Counted from the first letter of the stretch, positions 9,179 through 18,375 are shown. The stretch: DNA of 64,000 nucleotides from Candidatus Bathyarchaeota archaeon (GCA_030739585.1 JASLYX010000002.1:62001-126000), one strand, 5' to 3'. Numbers and translations are program-made. The notes: generated by a model from the sequence alone, not told the origin.

Positions 9179-11041
9179 ATGCCGTTATCCGATGTACTTC
9201 TCAGAGGCAACAGCCTCAAGAAGATCGTTACCCTCAGGAACCCCCATGTTCTGAGGCAGGTACGGGAGTTTATTGATTTGTGTAAGCCTTCCGGGGTCAC
9301 CGTTATCACAGATGACCCCACGGAGATCGAGTACGTCAGGAACCTGGCTCTCAACTTAGGAGAGGAGCAGCCCCTCAAGATGGACGGCCATACAATCCAC
9401 TTCGACGGGTACGCCGACCAGGCCAGGGACAAGGCTCATACAGCAGTACTTCTCCCAGAGGGCCAGAACCTGAGCCGAGGCATCGTTTCCGTGGAACGGG
9501 AGTCAGGGCTCCGGGAGATGAGGGGACTCTTGGACGGCGTCATGAAAGGTAAGGAGATGTTGGTCCGGTTCTTCAGTCTGGGGCCGACCAAATCCCGGTT
9601 TAACTTATGTGCTCTCCAGATCACGGATTCAGCCTACGTAAGCCACAGTGAGGATCTCCTCTACAGGAGCGGCTACGATGAGTTCAACCGCCTTGGGGGG
9701 AGTCGGGAGTTCTTTACATTCATCCACAGCGCAGGGGCCCTTGACAAGAGAAAGTGTAGCATCGACATCAAGAAGCGACGCATCTATATCGACCTCCTTG
9801 ATGGCAAGGTCTACTCGGTAAACAACCAATATGCCGGGAATAGCTTGGGCCTTAAGAAGCTCGCCCTCCGCCTCGCGGTCTATAAGGCCAACCATGAGAA
9901 TTGGCTAGCCGAGCACATGCTCGTGATGGGGATCCACCCCCCCGGCAAGGACCGAGTTACCTACTTCACCGGAGCCTACCCCAGTGCCTCGGGCAAAACC
10001 AGCACGGCGATGATCCCCGGGCAGACCGTCGTTGGGGATGACATTGCATATCTGAGAACTGATGGGGAGGGAAACGTCAGGGCCGTAAACATCGAATCTG
10101 GGATATTCGGTATCATCAAGGACGTTCACCCGGATGATGACCCTCTTATCTACAAGGCCCTAATTACTCCTAGGGAGCTCATCTTCAGCAACGTTCTCAT
10201 TGAGGATGGGGTCCCCTACTGGCAGGGCATGGGTAGGGACCCCCCGGTAAGCGGGGTAAACTACTCGGGGGACTGGTGGAAGGAGAAGACCGACGGGGAT
10301 GGCAAGGGGATACCCTTTGCCCACAGCAACGCCCGGTACACCATGCGGATCAGCGAGCTGGGCAACGCCGATCCCCACGTCAATGACCCCGACGGCGTTG
10401 TGATCCGTGCAATGCTTTACGGTGGTCGGGACTCAGACACCAACGTTCCAGTCTGCGAGGCGGTGAGCTGGGAGCACGGGGTCTACTTGGGGGCTATCAT
10501 TGAGTCCGAGACGACCTCAGCAACCTTAGGCCGAAAGGGAGTACGAAAGTCCAACCCCATGGCAAATATGGATTTCCTCGTCATCCCCTTAGGAGCTTAT
10601 CTCTCCAACCATATTAAGTTCGGACGTAGGCTCAGAAACTGCCCAACGGTCTTCGCGACCAACTACTTCCTAAAACATGAGGGTGAATACACCAACGCGA
10701 TCCCAGACAAAAAGGTCTGGGTCCTCTGGGCAGAAGGCCGGGTCCACGGGGACTACGACACTATCAAGACCCCTATCGGCCTCCTCCCAAAGTATAGGGA
10801 CCTAAAAGATCTGTTCAGGGACACCCTCCAGAAGGATTACTCCTTGGAGGACTATCATATCCAATTCTCGGTTAGGTTGGACAGGTACTTAGAGAAGATC
10901 GCTAGAATGGAGGAGATATTCAAGCCCGAGCCAAATATGCCCACTGAGTTTTGGGAGATCCTCAACCAGCAATGGGCGGAGCTAGAGGTTCTAAAGGCTG
11001 AGACCGGGAAGGCGACTCTGACCCCTGAGTACTTTCTATAA
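9179..11041 (+). CDS. pckG: Phosphoenolpyruvate carboxykinase (GTP)
   Basis: 620-residue GTP-type PEP carboxykinase, which converts oxaloacetate plus GTP to PEP, CO2 and GDP, the entry to gluconeogenesis. The kinase-1 P-loop is GAYPSASGKTSTAM (about 265-278) and kinase-2 is VVGDDIAYLR. The metal/substrate region carries LGPTKSRFNLCALQITDSAY. In vertebrate enzymes a hyper-reactive Cys sits in the P-loop (SACGKT); here it is Ser271. Length matches the family. It has its own promoter and ends shortly before the aminotransferase-like gene, with which it may be co-transcribed. Confidence 0.93.
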   Translation: MPLSDVLLRGNSLKKIVTLRNPHVLRQVREFIDLCKPSGVTVITDDPTEIEYVRNLALNLGEEQPLKMDGHTIHFDGYADQARDKAHTAVLLPEGQNLSRGIVSVERESGLREMRGLLDGVMKGKEMLVRFFSLGPTKSRFNLCALQITDSAYVSHSEDLLYRSGYDEFNRLGGSREFFTFIHSAGALDKRKCSIDIKKRRIYIDLLDGKVYSVNNQYAGNSLGLKKLALRLAVYKANHENWLAEHMLVMGIHPPGKDRVTYFTGAYPSASGKTSTAMIPGQTVVGDDIAYLRTDGEGNVRAVNIESGIFGIIKDVHPDDDPLIYKALITPRELIFSNVLIEDGVPYWQGMGRDPPVSGVNYSGDWWKEKTDGDGKGIPFAHSNARYTMRISELGNADPHVNDPDGVVIRAMLYGGRDSDTNVPVCEAVSWEHGVYLGAIIESETTSATLGRKGVRKSNPMANMDFLVIPLGAYLSNHIKFGRRLRNCPTVFATNYFLKHEGEYTNAIPDKKVWVLWAEGRVHGDYDTIKTPIGLLPKYRDLKDLFRDTLQKDYSLEDYHIQFSVRLDRYLEKIARMEEIFKPEPNMPTEFWEILNQQWAELEVLKAETGKATLTPEYFL

Positions 11042-11109
11042 TCCCTTCCATGGTAAACCATAATATCCTCACGGCGAAAGTAACCTATTCGTTAGGTGTC
11101 GATTTTTTT

Positions 11110-12402
11110 ATGGGCTACGAGGAAAAGACAAAACGATCCAAGGGTTTGTATGCGCGGGCAGCGGAGGTCCTCCCGGCGGGGGTCTCCTACGCCATCAGAG
11201 ACTTCCCCCCTCATCCCTTCTATATCGCTGAGGCAAAAGGGGCGAAGCTTACCGACGTAGACGGTAACGTTTACACAGACTACTGGATGGGTCACGGAGC
11301 TCTAATCCTGGGCCACGCCCAAAAGAGTGTGGTGAAGGCGGTCACGGAACAACTCATCAAAGGGACCCACTTCGGCTATGCCCATGAGCTCGAGGTCGAG
11401 CTAGCCGAGTGCATTGTGGATATGATCCCCAGCGCAGAGATGGTCCGGTACACCAGCTCCGGGACCGAGGCGAACATGTATGCAAGCCGCCTCGCTAGGG
11501 CCTATACAGGGAGAGACGGCATGGTAAAGATTGAGGGGGGCTGGCATGGGGGATACGATTCCCTCCACACTTCGGTCCATAACTTTGGGGCACCGGAGTC
11601 GGCAGGCCTCAACCCTAAGACCTATGAAGACACCCGGGCCGTCCCCTTCAACGACCTCGAGGCAGCTAGGAGAGCCCTAAAGGGGGAGGATGTAGCCTGC
11701 CTCATCATAGAACCGATGATGGGGGCCGCTGGCTTCCTAACCCCTGAGCCAGGCTATCTAGAGGGTCTCAGGGAAGTCTGCGACGCGAATGGGACGCTTC
11801 TCATCTTCGACGAGGTGATCACAGGGTTCAGGCTTTCCCCCGGGGGTGCCCAGCCCCTCTACTGTGTCGACGCGGATGTCACCATCCTTGGAAAGATCAT
11901 GGGCGGGGGCTTCCCTATCGGGGCATTCTGCGGGCGCAGGGAGATCTTTGAGCGCCTGAACCACCGAAAGTACCCGGATTCCAAAAAAAGACCCTTCCAC
12001 GGGGGTACCTTCACCGGCAACCCCGTCAGCATGGTTGCCGGGATAACGATCCTCAACATCTTAAAGGGGGGTAAGGTCCATGGGAAGATTGATAACCTCG
12101 GTGGTAAGGTCGTCCGGGGTCTCGAGGACATTATTAGCCGGAGCAGGATCGACGCAGTTATTACCGGGGTGGGTTCTGCCTTTGCAGTTCATTTCCAAAA
12201 GTTGAAGCCGAGGAACGCTAGGGAGATGGCAAGGAACGACACAGAGATCGCGAAGGGCTACTGGTCCCACTTGCTTGCGAAGAGCATAACCTATGTGAGT
12301 CCCAGCCTGCCCCACTCTTTCATCGGGGAGCCCCACACCAGCGAGGATGTCGAGGCTTATCTAGGGGCATCTGAGGAGTTCTTCAAGGACGGGATGAGTT
12401 AA
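11110..12402 (+). CDS. Glutamate-1-semialdehyde aminotransferase-like class III aminotransferase
   Basis: 430 residues from the ATG at 11110; an upstream GTG/ATG extension to 11050 is open but adds a non-conserved tail. It is a class III PLP aminotransferase of the HemL/aminomutase group: VLPAGVSYAIRDFPPHPFYI, RYTSSGTEANMYASRLARAY, IFDEVITGFRLSPGGAQ, and the PLP lysine in ILGKIMGGGFPIGAF. No haem-synthesis genes lie nearby, and the neighbours are a peptidase and other PLP enzymes. A catabolic omega- or beta-amino acid aminotransferase or aminomutase is therefore as likely as tetrapyrrole synthesis. Confidence 0.8.
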   Translation: MGYEEKTKRSKGLYARAAEVLPAGVSYAIRDFPPHPFYIAEAKGAKLTDVDGNVYTDYWMGHGALILGHAQKSVVKAVTEQLIKGTHFGYAHELEVELAECIVDMIPSAEMVRYTSSGTEANMYASRLARAYTGRDGMVKIEGGWHGGYDSLHTSVHNFGAPESAGLNPKTYEDTRAVPFNDLEAARRALKGEDVACLIIEPMMGAAGFLTPEPGYLEGLREVCDANGTLLIFDEVITGFRLSPGGAQPLYCVDADVTILGKIMGGGFPIGAFCGRREIFERLNHRKYPDSKKRPFHGGTFTGNPVSMVAGITILNILKGGKVHGKIDNLGGKVVRGLEDIISRSRIDAVITGVGSAFAVHFQKLKPRNAREMARNDTEIAKGYWSHLLAKSITYVSPSLPHSFIGEPHTSEDVEAYLGASEEFFKDGMS

Positions 12403-12408
12403 GGACCA

Positions 12409-13509
12409 TCAGGAGCCTTTAATCGGTTTCAGATGACGCCCGTAGCTACTAAAGATATCTGAAACCTGGTCCAGGGGTAAGGCGTGTCTCGTATTCCCAT
12501 TCATACCGATCATGGTTTCAGCTTTGAACAATGCATTAAGAACGGCCTCTTGGATAGCCTCTCCCGTAGCCCTATACACTGGGTTCATGAATCTCTCCCC
12601 TAGCCGAGGACGCCAGAGCTCGGGATCCAACTTGATTAGTTCAGCTATGGGCTTCATTCCGGTGCTAAAGGCGATTGTGAAGTCACCGCTTGTGTTGGCT
12701 CCAAAGGTACCTGTTTTGGATAGTCCTAACATAGCCCTCTTAGCTGCATTCTGGAGCTGGCGGGAGTCAAGGGCGAGGTCAGTAGCAACCACCATCATAA
12801 TTGAGTTCCCTGTGGAGGCGTTGGGGGGCTCTGGTAGCTCCACCTCCCTACCCACAGGGACGCCGTCTATCATAAGGTCCTCTTTCCTGCCGCAGTTGAG
12901 CTGGACGAGGGCCCCTACGGTGAAGTTATGGTATATTCTGGATGCTGTGCCGATGCCTCCTTTAAAACCGTATCCGGTCATTGGGGTGCCCCCGCCAACG
13001 TTTCCTTCTGGGACGGGACCCGTACCCACTCCACTCCGGGCAGTATCGATGGCTTCAAAAACCTGTTTCCTGCCAATATGTCTTCCGTGGTTGTTTGTGA
13101 GGTAGCCCCCGTTGGTCTCCCCCACCACTACGTTCAGCGTCCGGGGGGCATTCCCGTATCTTTCCTTCTGATAATCTAGCATTGCGTCAGCTACCCTCCA
13201 AGTGTTCATGGTCTCGGTGAGGAGGATAGGGACTTCAATGACTCCCTCGAGCATGACCTGAGGGAGCCCCGTTACCTTCCCAAAGGCGTTGAAGAGGTCG
13301 ACTCCAGCTGTCACCTTCTCTCCATGGATGTCCCCTTGATGTGGAACTATGGCCGTCACACCAGTCCTCACGTTCTCCCCGCAGATCAGGGTCGAGTGAC
13401 CCACGCCGACCCCATGTACGTCTGTGATGGCGTTCATTTTTCCTCTTTCCATTAAACCTAGATGTATCCCGAACTCTCTAGTCCTCGGCCTGTCGCCCAT
13501 AACCTTCAT
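12409..13509 (-). CDS. P1/S58 family self-processing aminopeptidase (DmpA/BapA-like)
   Basis: 366-residue N-terminal nucleophile hydrolase of MEROPS family S58. These precursors cleave themselves just before a Ser that becomes the catalytic N terminus. The site is visible as ASTGNSIMMVVATD, with cleavage expected between Asn235 and Ser236. Other family blocks are ITDVHGVGVGHST near the N terminus, VVVGETNGGYLTN, and GNVGGGTPMTGYGFKGGIG. Members remove N-terminal D- or L-amino acids or beta-amino acids from peptides and amides. It is convergent with the HemL-like gene and divergent from the SelA-like gene, suggesting a shared role in handling unusual amino acids. Confidence 0.88.
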   Translation of the reverse strand: MKVMGDRPRTREFGIHLGLMERGKMNAITDVHGVGVGHSTLICGENVRTGVTAIVPHQGDIHGEKVTAGVDLFNAFGKVTGLPQVMLEGVIEVPILLTETMNTWRVADAMLDYQKERYGNAPRTLNVVVGETNGGYLTNNHGRHIGRKQVFEAIDTARSGVGTGPVPEGNVGGGTPMTGYGFKGGIGTASRIYHNFTVGALVQLNCGRKEDLMIDGVPVGREVELPEPPNASTGNSIMMVVATDLALDSRQLQNAAKRAMLGLSKTGTFGANTSGDFTIAFSTGMKPIAELIKLDPELWRPRLGERFMNPVYRATGEAIQEAVLNALFKAETMIGMNGNTRHALPLDQVSDIFSSYGRHLKPIKGS

Positions 13510-13554
13510 TCAAAGAAAGCTTCTCAACGGGAAAAGGGTTGGGCCTGAAAAAGG

Positions 13555-13560
13555 TTTTAT
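13555..13560 (+). promoter_or_regulatory. TATA box of the SelA-like gene
   Basis: TTTTAT element centred 25 bases before the ATG at 13583, between divergent genes. It also decides the start, because the frame is open much further upstream inside the divergent peptidase gene. Confidence 0.45.
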
Positions 13561-13582
13561 CCACTTCTCATGTAGTGGATCC

Positions 13583-14749
13583 ATGAACATTTACGAGGAG
13601 CTTGGAGTTAAGAGCGTCATAAACGCTTCCTTCGCTCTTACCCGGTTGGGGGGATCAACCTTGACCAAGGAAGTCCAGCAGGCGATGGAGGAGGCGAACA
13701 AGACTTACGTCTACCTATGGGACCTGATGAAGAAGGGCGGGCAGTTATTGGCCGATGGCTGCGGGGCTGAGGCGGGATGGATAACCAGCGGTGCGTTTAA
13801 CGGGCTTGTCCTCAGCGCGGCCGCATGTATTGCAGGGAAAGACCCCGAAAAGATCAGGCGTCTTCCTGACACAACGGGGATGAAGAATGAGATCATCATT
13901 CAGAGAGCCAACAGGATCCTCATCTACGATAGGGCAATGCAGGTCCCCGGAGGCAAATTCGTTTTCGTCGGGGACGAGCGTTGGGGGTGCACCCCGAAGC
14001 TCATGGAGGCCGCTATTAACGAAAACACTGCTGCCATCAACCACGTTATCATCGAAAATGACAAGCCCCGGATCGTCTCCATCGAGGAGACTGTGAAAGT
14101 AGCTCACAAGCACGATGTCCCAGTCATACTGGACTGTTCAGGGATGACCTATCCCCTAGAAGGTCTCACTAAGTTTGTGGAGATGGGGGTGGACTTAGCA
14201 TGTTATGGGGGAAAGTATGTGGGAGGACCTAACTCCACAGGGTTCATCGTAGGAAGGAAGGACCTCATCGATACAGTGGCAATCCACAGCTTTATTGGGC
14301 ACGAGGCCGGGCCCAACGAGCAGGGGGGCTATTACAGGGGCATAGGGAGAGGCTATAAGCTGGATAGACAGGAGATTGTCGCACTGTTGGTATCCTTCAA
14401 GAGGTGGTTGAAAATGGATCACAAGAAGGAGCGTATAGAGCCCGCCTGGAAGAGGGCTCGATACATTAATAATCAGATCATGAAGCTCCCCGGTCTCAAG
14501 GGCGCCGAGATAAACTTCACCCCGGAGGAGGGCGAGGAAATAGGTTACCATACTATAGGGATCGCCCTGAATTTTAAAGAAAAGACTGAGGATGAGGTTA
14601 GAGAGATGGTCTTAAGTCTCCGTGAGGATGATCCAGAGATCTGGCTAAGGTCGAGGGGGATAGGAACCTCCTTTGTCATCAACTGCCTTACATTGCTGCC
14701 CGGGCAAGAAAAGATCCTCGTAGAAAGATTCACCAAGCTCTTCTCTTAG
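13583..14749 (+). CDS. SelA-like PLP-dependent enzyme
   Basis: 388-residue fold-type I PLP enzyme of the SelA-like family. Key sites are GWITSGAFNGLVLSAAACIA, DCSGMTYPLEG, and the PLP lysine Lys211 in CYGGKYVGGPNSTGFIVG. Real bacterial SelA is longer, with an N-terminal tRNA-binding domain that is absent here. Relatives of this size include D-glucosaminate-6-phosphate ammonia-lyase and other beta-eliminating enzymes, so a lyase or racemase for an unusual amino acid is more likely than selenocysteine synthesis. Start chosen at the ATG giving MNIYEELGVKSVINASF, which is the family's usual N terminus and fits the TATA box. Confidence 0.8.
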   Translation: MNIYEELGVKSVINASFALTRLGGSTLTKEVQQAMEEANKTYVYLWDLMKKGGQLLADGCGAEAGWITSGAFNGLVLSAAACIAGKDPEKIRRLPDTTGMKNEIIIQRANRILIYDRAMQVPGGKFVFVGDERWGCTPKLMEAAINENTAAINHVIIENDKPRIVSIEETVKVAHKHDVPVILDCSGMTYPLEGLTKFVEMGVDLACYGGKYVGGPNSTGFIVGRKDLIDTVAIHSFIGHEAGPNEQGGYYRGIGRGYKLDRQEIVALLVSFKRWLKMDHKKERIEPAWKRARYINNQIMKLPGLKGAEINFTPEEGEEIGYHTIGIALNFKEKTEDEVREMVLSLREDDPEIWLRSRGIGTSFVINCLTLLPGQEKILVERFTKLFS

Positions 14750-14823
14750 TTCCGGTATTTTTCCCTGTTTTTTCATCCCTTGTTTTATTAGGACTGATCG
14801 TCGTTCCAGTAGCGGTAATAACC

Positions 14824-15660
14824 TTGAGGAAACCTGCGAAGATACATGGCTTAACCGAGGAGGAGCTCATGGATTTAGATCCCGTTGTCCTAAGGGCGAT
14901 CCTCCATGAGAGGACGCACCACACCATAGAGGTGAATATTTATCGGATTATGGCAGGGAAAAAAGGGATATCCAAGAGCTTTGGGGAGACCGCGGGGCGT
15001 CTCATAGACATCTGGAAGGCTAGGGGGCTTCCAACTGACGCCCCCGATATCCAGTGGTGCCTAAACTACGTCGGCTTCGCACGGATGCTGAGAACGGGAG
15101 GAGACTTGGATCTGGGCCTGGAACTCGCTAAGCCATTCACAAAGGGCGAGATGGAGACCGTTGAGAAGCTCATTTACGGGAGGAAGAGCATTCGCCAGTT
15201 CAGGGACCAACCCGTCACTGATGAGATGATCGACAGAATCCTCCACGCAGGGCTTTATGCCCCCCACAGCTGCAACATGGGCTCTACCCGTTACCTTGTC
15301 CTCAGGGAACCCGAGGAGTGGAAGTTGGTGCGGAGCGATATTCCCCTCGAAAACTGCGTGATGATCGTGGTCCTCCAGGATCTACGCATGTATAAGGCGC
15401 TTAACTTCGACGAACTGGTTCCCCAGAACCTCTACTATGATGCCGCTGCGACAGCCGACCACATCTGTCTCATGGCACACGCCCTAGGGCTCGGGGGATG
15501 CTGGCTTACCCACGGGGAGGATACCCAAAGACGTCTAAGGGATTATTTTGGCCTCCATAAGGAGATCGTTAGCAGAAATCATATTGTCGTGGGCTGGCCT
15601 GATGAATCACCCATTAAATCCCAAAGGATGAAGCTAGAAGAGACTGTACTTAACCGCTAA
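14824..15660 (+). CDS. Nitroreductase-family FMN oxidoreductase
   Basis: 278 residues. The C-terminal 165 residues form a nitroreductase domain: IYGRKSIRQFRDQPVTDEMI (FMN-binding arginines), HAGLYAPHSCNMGSTRYLVL, and AAATADHICLMAHALGLGGCWL. The N-terminal 110 residues are a helical extension of unknown role. Such enzymes reduce or dehydrogenate substrates with FMN and NAD(P)H; the substrate is unknown. The start is TTG at 14824. An ATG 15 codons further in is an alternative. It lies in the PLP-rich cluster on the same strand as the SelA-like gene, 74 bases downstream. Confidence 0.8.
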   Translation: MRKPAKIHGLTEEELMDLDPVVLRAILHERTHHTIEVNIYRIMAGKKGISKSFGETAGRLIDIWKARGLPTDAPDIQWCLNYVGFARMLRTGGDLDLGLELAKPFTKGEMETVEKLIYGRKSIRQFRDQPVTDEMIDRILHAGLYAPHSCNMGSTRYLVLREPEEWKLVRSDIPLENCVMIVVLQDLRMYKALNFDELVPQNLYYDAAATADHICLMAHALGLGGCWLTHGEDTQRRLRDYFGLHKEIVSRNHIVVGWPDESPIKSQRMKLEETVLNR

Positions 15661-15793
15661 CCTTATCCCTCCGCGTACGCGTGAATTAAGACGAAATAGA
15701 AAAAATAGCTCTTTTCTTGGACCTCGCTCAAGCTGAGAAGGTACCCCTTGAAGCATTTGCAGAGTCGATAGGAGGATCTTTGAAAAAATGGGT

Positions 15794-16990
15794 TTAGAGG
15801 GAAGAGCTGGGGACCTTATGGGAGAGGTCTTTTAGGAACCTCTCCAATCTAATTGAGACCTCCTCCAGCTTCTCCACGGGTTTCACCAGGGCAAATCTTA
15901 TGTGTCCCTCGCTGTTGGTGCCGTATTGTATTCCCGGGGCGCACCTAACCTTTTCGTGATAATAGAACTTTTGAACAAAGTCCTTGGACGTGCAGTTCAG
16001 TTCAGAGATATCGGCGAAGACGTAAAAGGCGCCTTCAGGCTTTGGACAACTGATCCCATCGATCTCGTTGAGCCGGGGGACAAAGTAGTCGATCCGCTTC
16101 TTGAACTCCGACTTCATCTCCTCCACGAAATCCCACCCCTCCTTCAGGGCTAGAGTCCCTGCCTTTTGGAAGGGGACCGGTATGCTAGTGATCCCTATAG
16201 GGACCCCCTTTACGACCTTCATCAGCTCAGGGCCTGCTATGATGTATCCCGCCCTACACCCTGTCCATGCGAAGGTCTTGGAGAAGCTCATGAGCACCAT
16301 AGTCCTCTCCACCATCTCTGGGAGATTAATGATAGGACGATGCTTTCGGCCTCCCCATACGTACTCTGTGTAAATCTCATCCGCGATGACTATGATATCT
16401 TTCTCTACAGCGATCCCGGCAATCTCCTCCAGCTCCTCCTGAGTATAAACAGTCCCGCACGGGTTATCGGGATTGCAGATGATTAGAGCCTTTGTCTTAC
16501 CTGTGATAGCAGCCCTGATATTGTCCATGTCGGGCCTAAAGTTCCCATTTTCGTCCTTGATCATATCCGCCTTTTTCATTGAGGCACCAAAATAAGCTGC
16601 AGGTAGATTGTACCCCTGATAAGCAGGGTCCTGGATGACGACCTCATCTCCCGGATTTAGGATCGCGCCAAAGGCCCTAAAGATGGCTTGGCTTCCCCCG
16701 GACTCAACAAGGATCTGGGTTTTTGGGTCTACGGTGACTCCATATTTCTGATAATACTCAGCGATGGCGGTCTTAAACTCAGGATCCCCCCCAAAAACGT
16801 AATGGGTGTGACCCTCCTTCATGGCGTCATAGACCGCTTTGTTGATGAACTCTGGTTGGTTGAAGTCCGGGTCTCCTGCCCCCAGATTGATCAGACCAGG
16901 TTCACTGGGTACCCTAATCCTGGTTGTGATACCTTGTTGCATAGCAGAGATCTCCTTTTTAGCGAATCTCTTGACGTCCAACTTAGTCAT
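15794..16990 (-). CDS. Class I/II aminotransferase (aspartate aminotransferase family)
   Basis: 398-residue fold-type I aminotransferase. Motifs: LINLGAGDPDFNQPEFI, VESGGSQAIFRAFGAILNPGDEVVI, ICNPDNPCGTVYTQEELEEI, IADEIYTEYVWGG, the PLP lysine in MSFSKTFAWTGCRAGYI, and the carboxylate-binding Arg in EGHIRFALVKP. It transfers amino groups between amino acids and 2-oxo acids in the cytoplasm; the exact substrate is not determinable. A second, related but distinct aminotransferase is at the end of the window. It is convergent with the nitroreductase gene; a CG-rich palindrome (CGCGTACGCG, near 15672) lies between them. Confidence 0.9.
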   Translation of the reverse strand: MTKLDVKRFAKKEISAMQQGITTRIRVPSEPGLINLGAGDPDFNQPEFINKAVYDAMKEGHTHYVFGGDPEFKTAIAEYYQKYGVTVDPKTQILVESGGSQAIFRAFGAILNPGDEVVIQDPAYQGYNLPAAYFGASMKKADMIKDENGNFRPDMDNIRAAITGKTKALIICNPDNPCGTVYTQEELEEIAGIAVEKDIIVIADEIYTEYVWGGRKHRPIINLPEMVERTMVLMSFSKTFAWTGCRAGYIIAGPELMKVVKGVPIGITSIPVPFQKAGTLALKEGWDFVEEMKSEFKKRIDYFVPRLNEIDGISCPKPEGAFYVFADISELNCTSKDFVQKFYYHEKVRCAPGIQYGTNSEGHIRFALVKPVEKLEEVSIRLERFLKDLSHKVPSSSL

Positions 16991-18165
16991 ATATCGTCTT
17001 AGCTAATTGAATTCACTATAAAAGCGGTTCGGAACCTTTTCCCAGAAACTGGTGAAACTCCACAAAAAGATGGGAAAAGGGGGCGCGTATGAGGAGGTCT
17101 CTGAAGATCAGCTTGATCGTGCCATCGCTTTGGACTCGAACTGAATGCTTGACTTAGAGGACCCCCCTACCCTCTTTTTGCGCTCGTGAGTGCCAGTCTT
17201 CCTATTCATATTTTTCTTCCCATGAGCTAGCTGCGCGTGTGGAGGACTATTACCTAATAGAAGGGATCCAAGGCCATTTGTGTGTCCCCCATTTCCAAGG
17301 CTTGGGCGCTCATGATTATGGGGACAGCGGTCTTTTCCTTCATATGAACTCGATTATACATTTGTATTATAGAATTCAAATCTAAGTCCTTGAATTATTT
17401 TAGCTACAGGATTCTACAAGTGAGGTGGTGTTGCTGTGGTGCTTGGTGGGATTTTTGGGAGGTTATATAGGTGGGAGTGATTGGGTTTAGGCTTTGGGTT
17501 TAAAAAATTATTGTAAAACTAGATCAAGTGATTTTTGGACTGATACGATATGAATATAAATGAACTTGGATTGAACCAACCATTATCTCAATAGTTATCT
17601 GTTTAATTTTCTTGATAATTCTTGCTGGGATAAACATGTAACGTACTTTAGACAGATTATGCAACCTGAGCTTTCCGATCTCGAAGAATTGTTAGGCCGT
17701 AATGACGATTAAGGAACATTTAATGATATACCTCGAGATTTATGGAAGGTATGAAAATGGTTATGAGCTTGATCATTCTTCCAAGTTAACAGGTTTGATT
17801 AGTTAACCCTCTTTTACTATGTTATCACTTATGTGCATATTCAAGAAAAATGTCTTCTCAGTTTGAAAGGTTTTAATCGACTTAATTATTTTGGCCGGAG
17901 AGCCCCTTTAGGTGGCCAATCCTTCAGCTCATCTCTCTGATCTCGTCCGGTTTTGCATCGCGAACGCAGTAGCCATTCAATACCAAACATGACATCAGAA
18001 AATCAATAATAACCAACCAAACAACTAAACTACTCTAAATAATCGTCATCTTGAATGGGGGGGGATCAATCAAACACTAACCCCAGCCACAGATTGGAAA
18101 CATTAAAACACCTACACCCAAACAATTACACGCCTTCCTAACGACGCACCATACAGACAAACCCC
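16991..18165. other. Long AT-rich intergenic region
   Basis: Nearly 1.2 kb without an intact gene. The first 400 bases are of ordinary composition with nothing recognisable. From about 17340 the DNA becomes clearly AT-rich and holds fragments of open frame (see the entry at 17702). A 6-bp inverted repeat TTGGCC/GGCCAA spans 17891-17919. No tRNA, rRNA or repeat array was found. Confidence 0.5.
17702..17806 (+). pseudogene. Remnant of a small winged-helix-like gene
   Basis: A 34-codon frame beginning ATG at 17702, with start MTIKEHLMIYLEIYGRYENG, resembles the first helix of small archaeal winged-helix regulators but stops after 34 residues. Just upstream and overlapping it by an ATGA-like junction is another short frame ending LSDLEELLGRNDD, without a start. 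Together with the AT-rich composition this looks like a decayed small operon rather than working genes. Confidence 0.3.
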
Positions 18166-18326
18166 GTTGAGGGAAGACCCAGTGAACCGGGGTCCACCAG
18201 CTATGGTACAGGGGGGCAGGGCGGGCGCCGGAAACCTCATAGATGAGAGAGCTCGGCCGAGTGGGGCGCAGCCCCGACCGTGACGTCGTGAGTTTGCTAG
18301 GAGGGACAGGGGCGCCTGCCCTCAAC
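18166..18326 (+). ncRNA. Candidate structured RNA upstream of tyrS
   Basis: A GC-rich island in AT-rich surroundings, closed by perfectly complementary ends: GTTGAGGG at 18166-18173 and CCCTCAAC at 18319-18326. Inside are further pairings: a near-perfect CGGGCGCC with GGCGCCTG just inside the 3' arm, a GACCC/GGGTC hairpin, CTCA-TAGA-TGAG, and a GGGGC/GCCCC hairpin. It matches neither SRP RNA, 5S rRNA, a tRNA nor the conserved blocks of RNase P RNA as I know them. It ends 49 bases before the tyrS ATG, so it may be a free RNA or a leader element. Strand is a guess. Confidence 0.4.
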
Positions 18327-18375
18327 CCTTAAATCAACGCCGACATCAACAGATACCAATTCCGAGGTTAAATCA

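Noticed and set aside
11050-11109. Upstream extension of the HemL-like gene
   Set aside because: The extra 20 residues are not like the family, and the internal ATG gives the normal N terminus.
13583-14749. SelA-like gene as evidence for a selenocysteine system
   Set aside because: It lacks the N-terminal tRNA-binding domain of bacterial SelA, and archaea make Sec through SepSecS. It therefore does not support a Sec reading of the TGA at 54477.
18166-18326. RNase P RNA
   Set aside because: GAGGGAAGACC on the plus strand is only a loose match to the GAGGAAAGUCC block, and the pairing 3' block (ACAGAA-type) is missing, so I left it unidentified.
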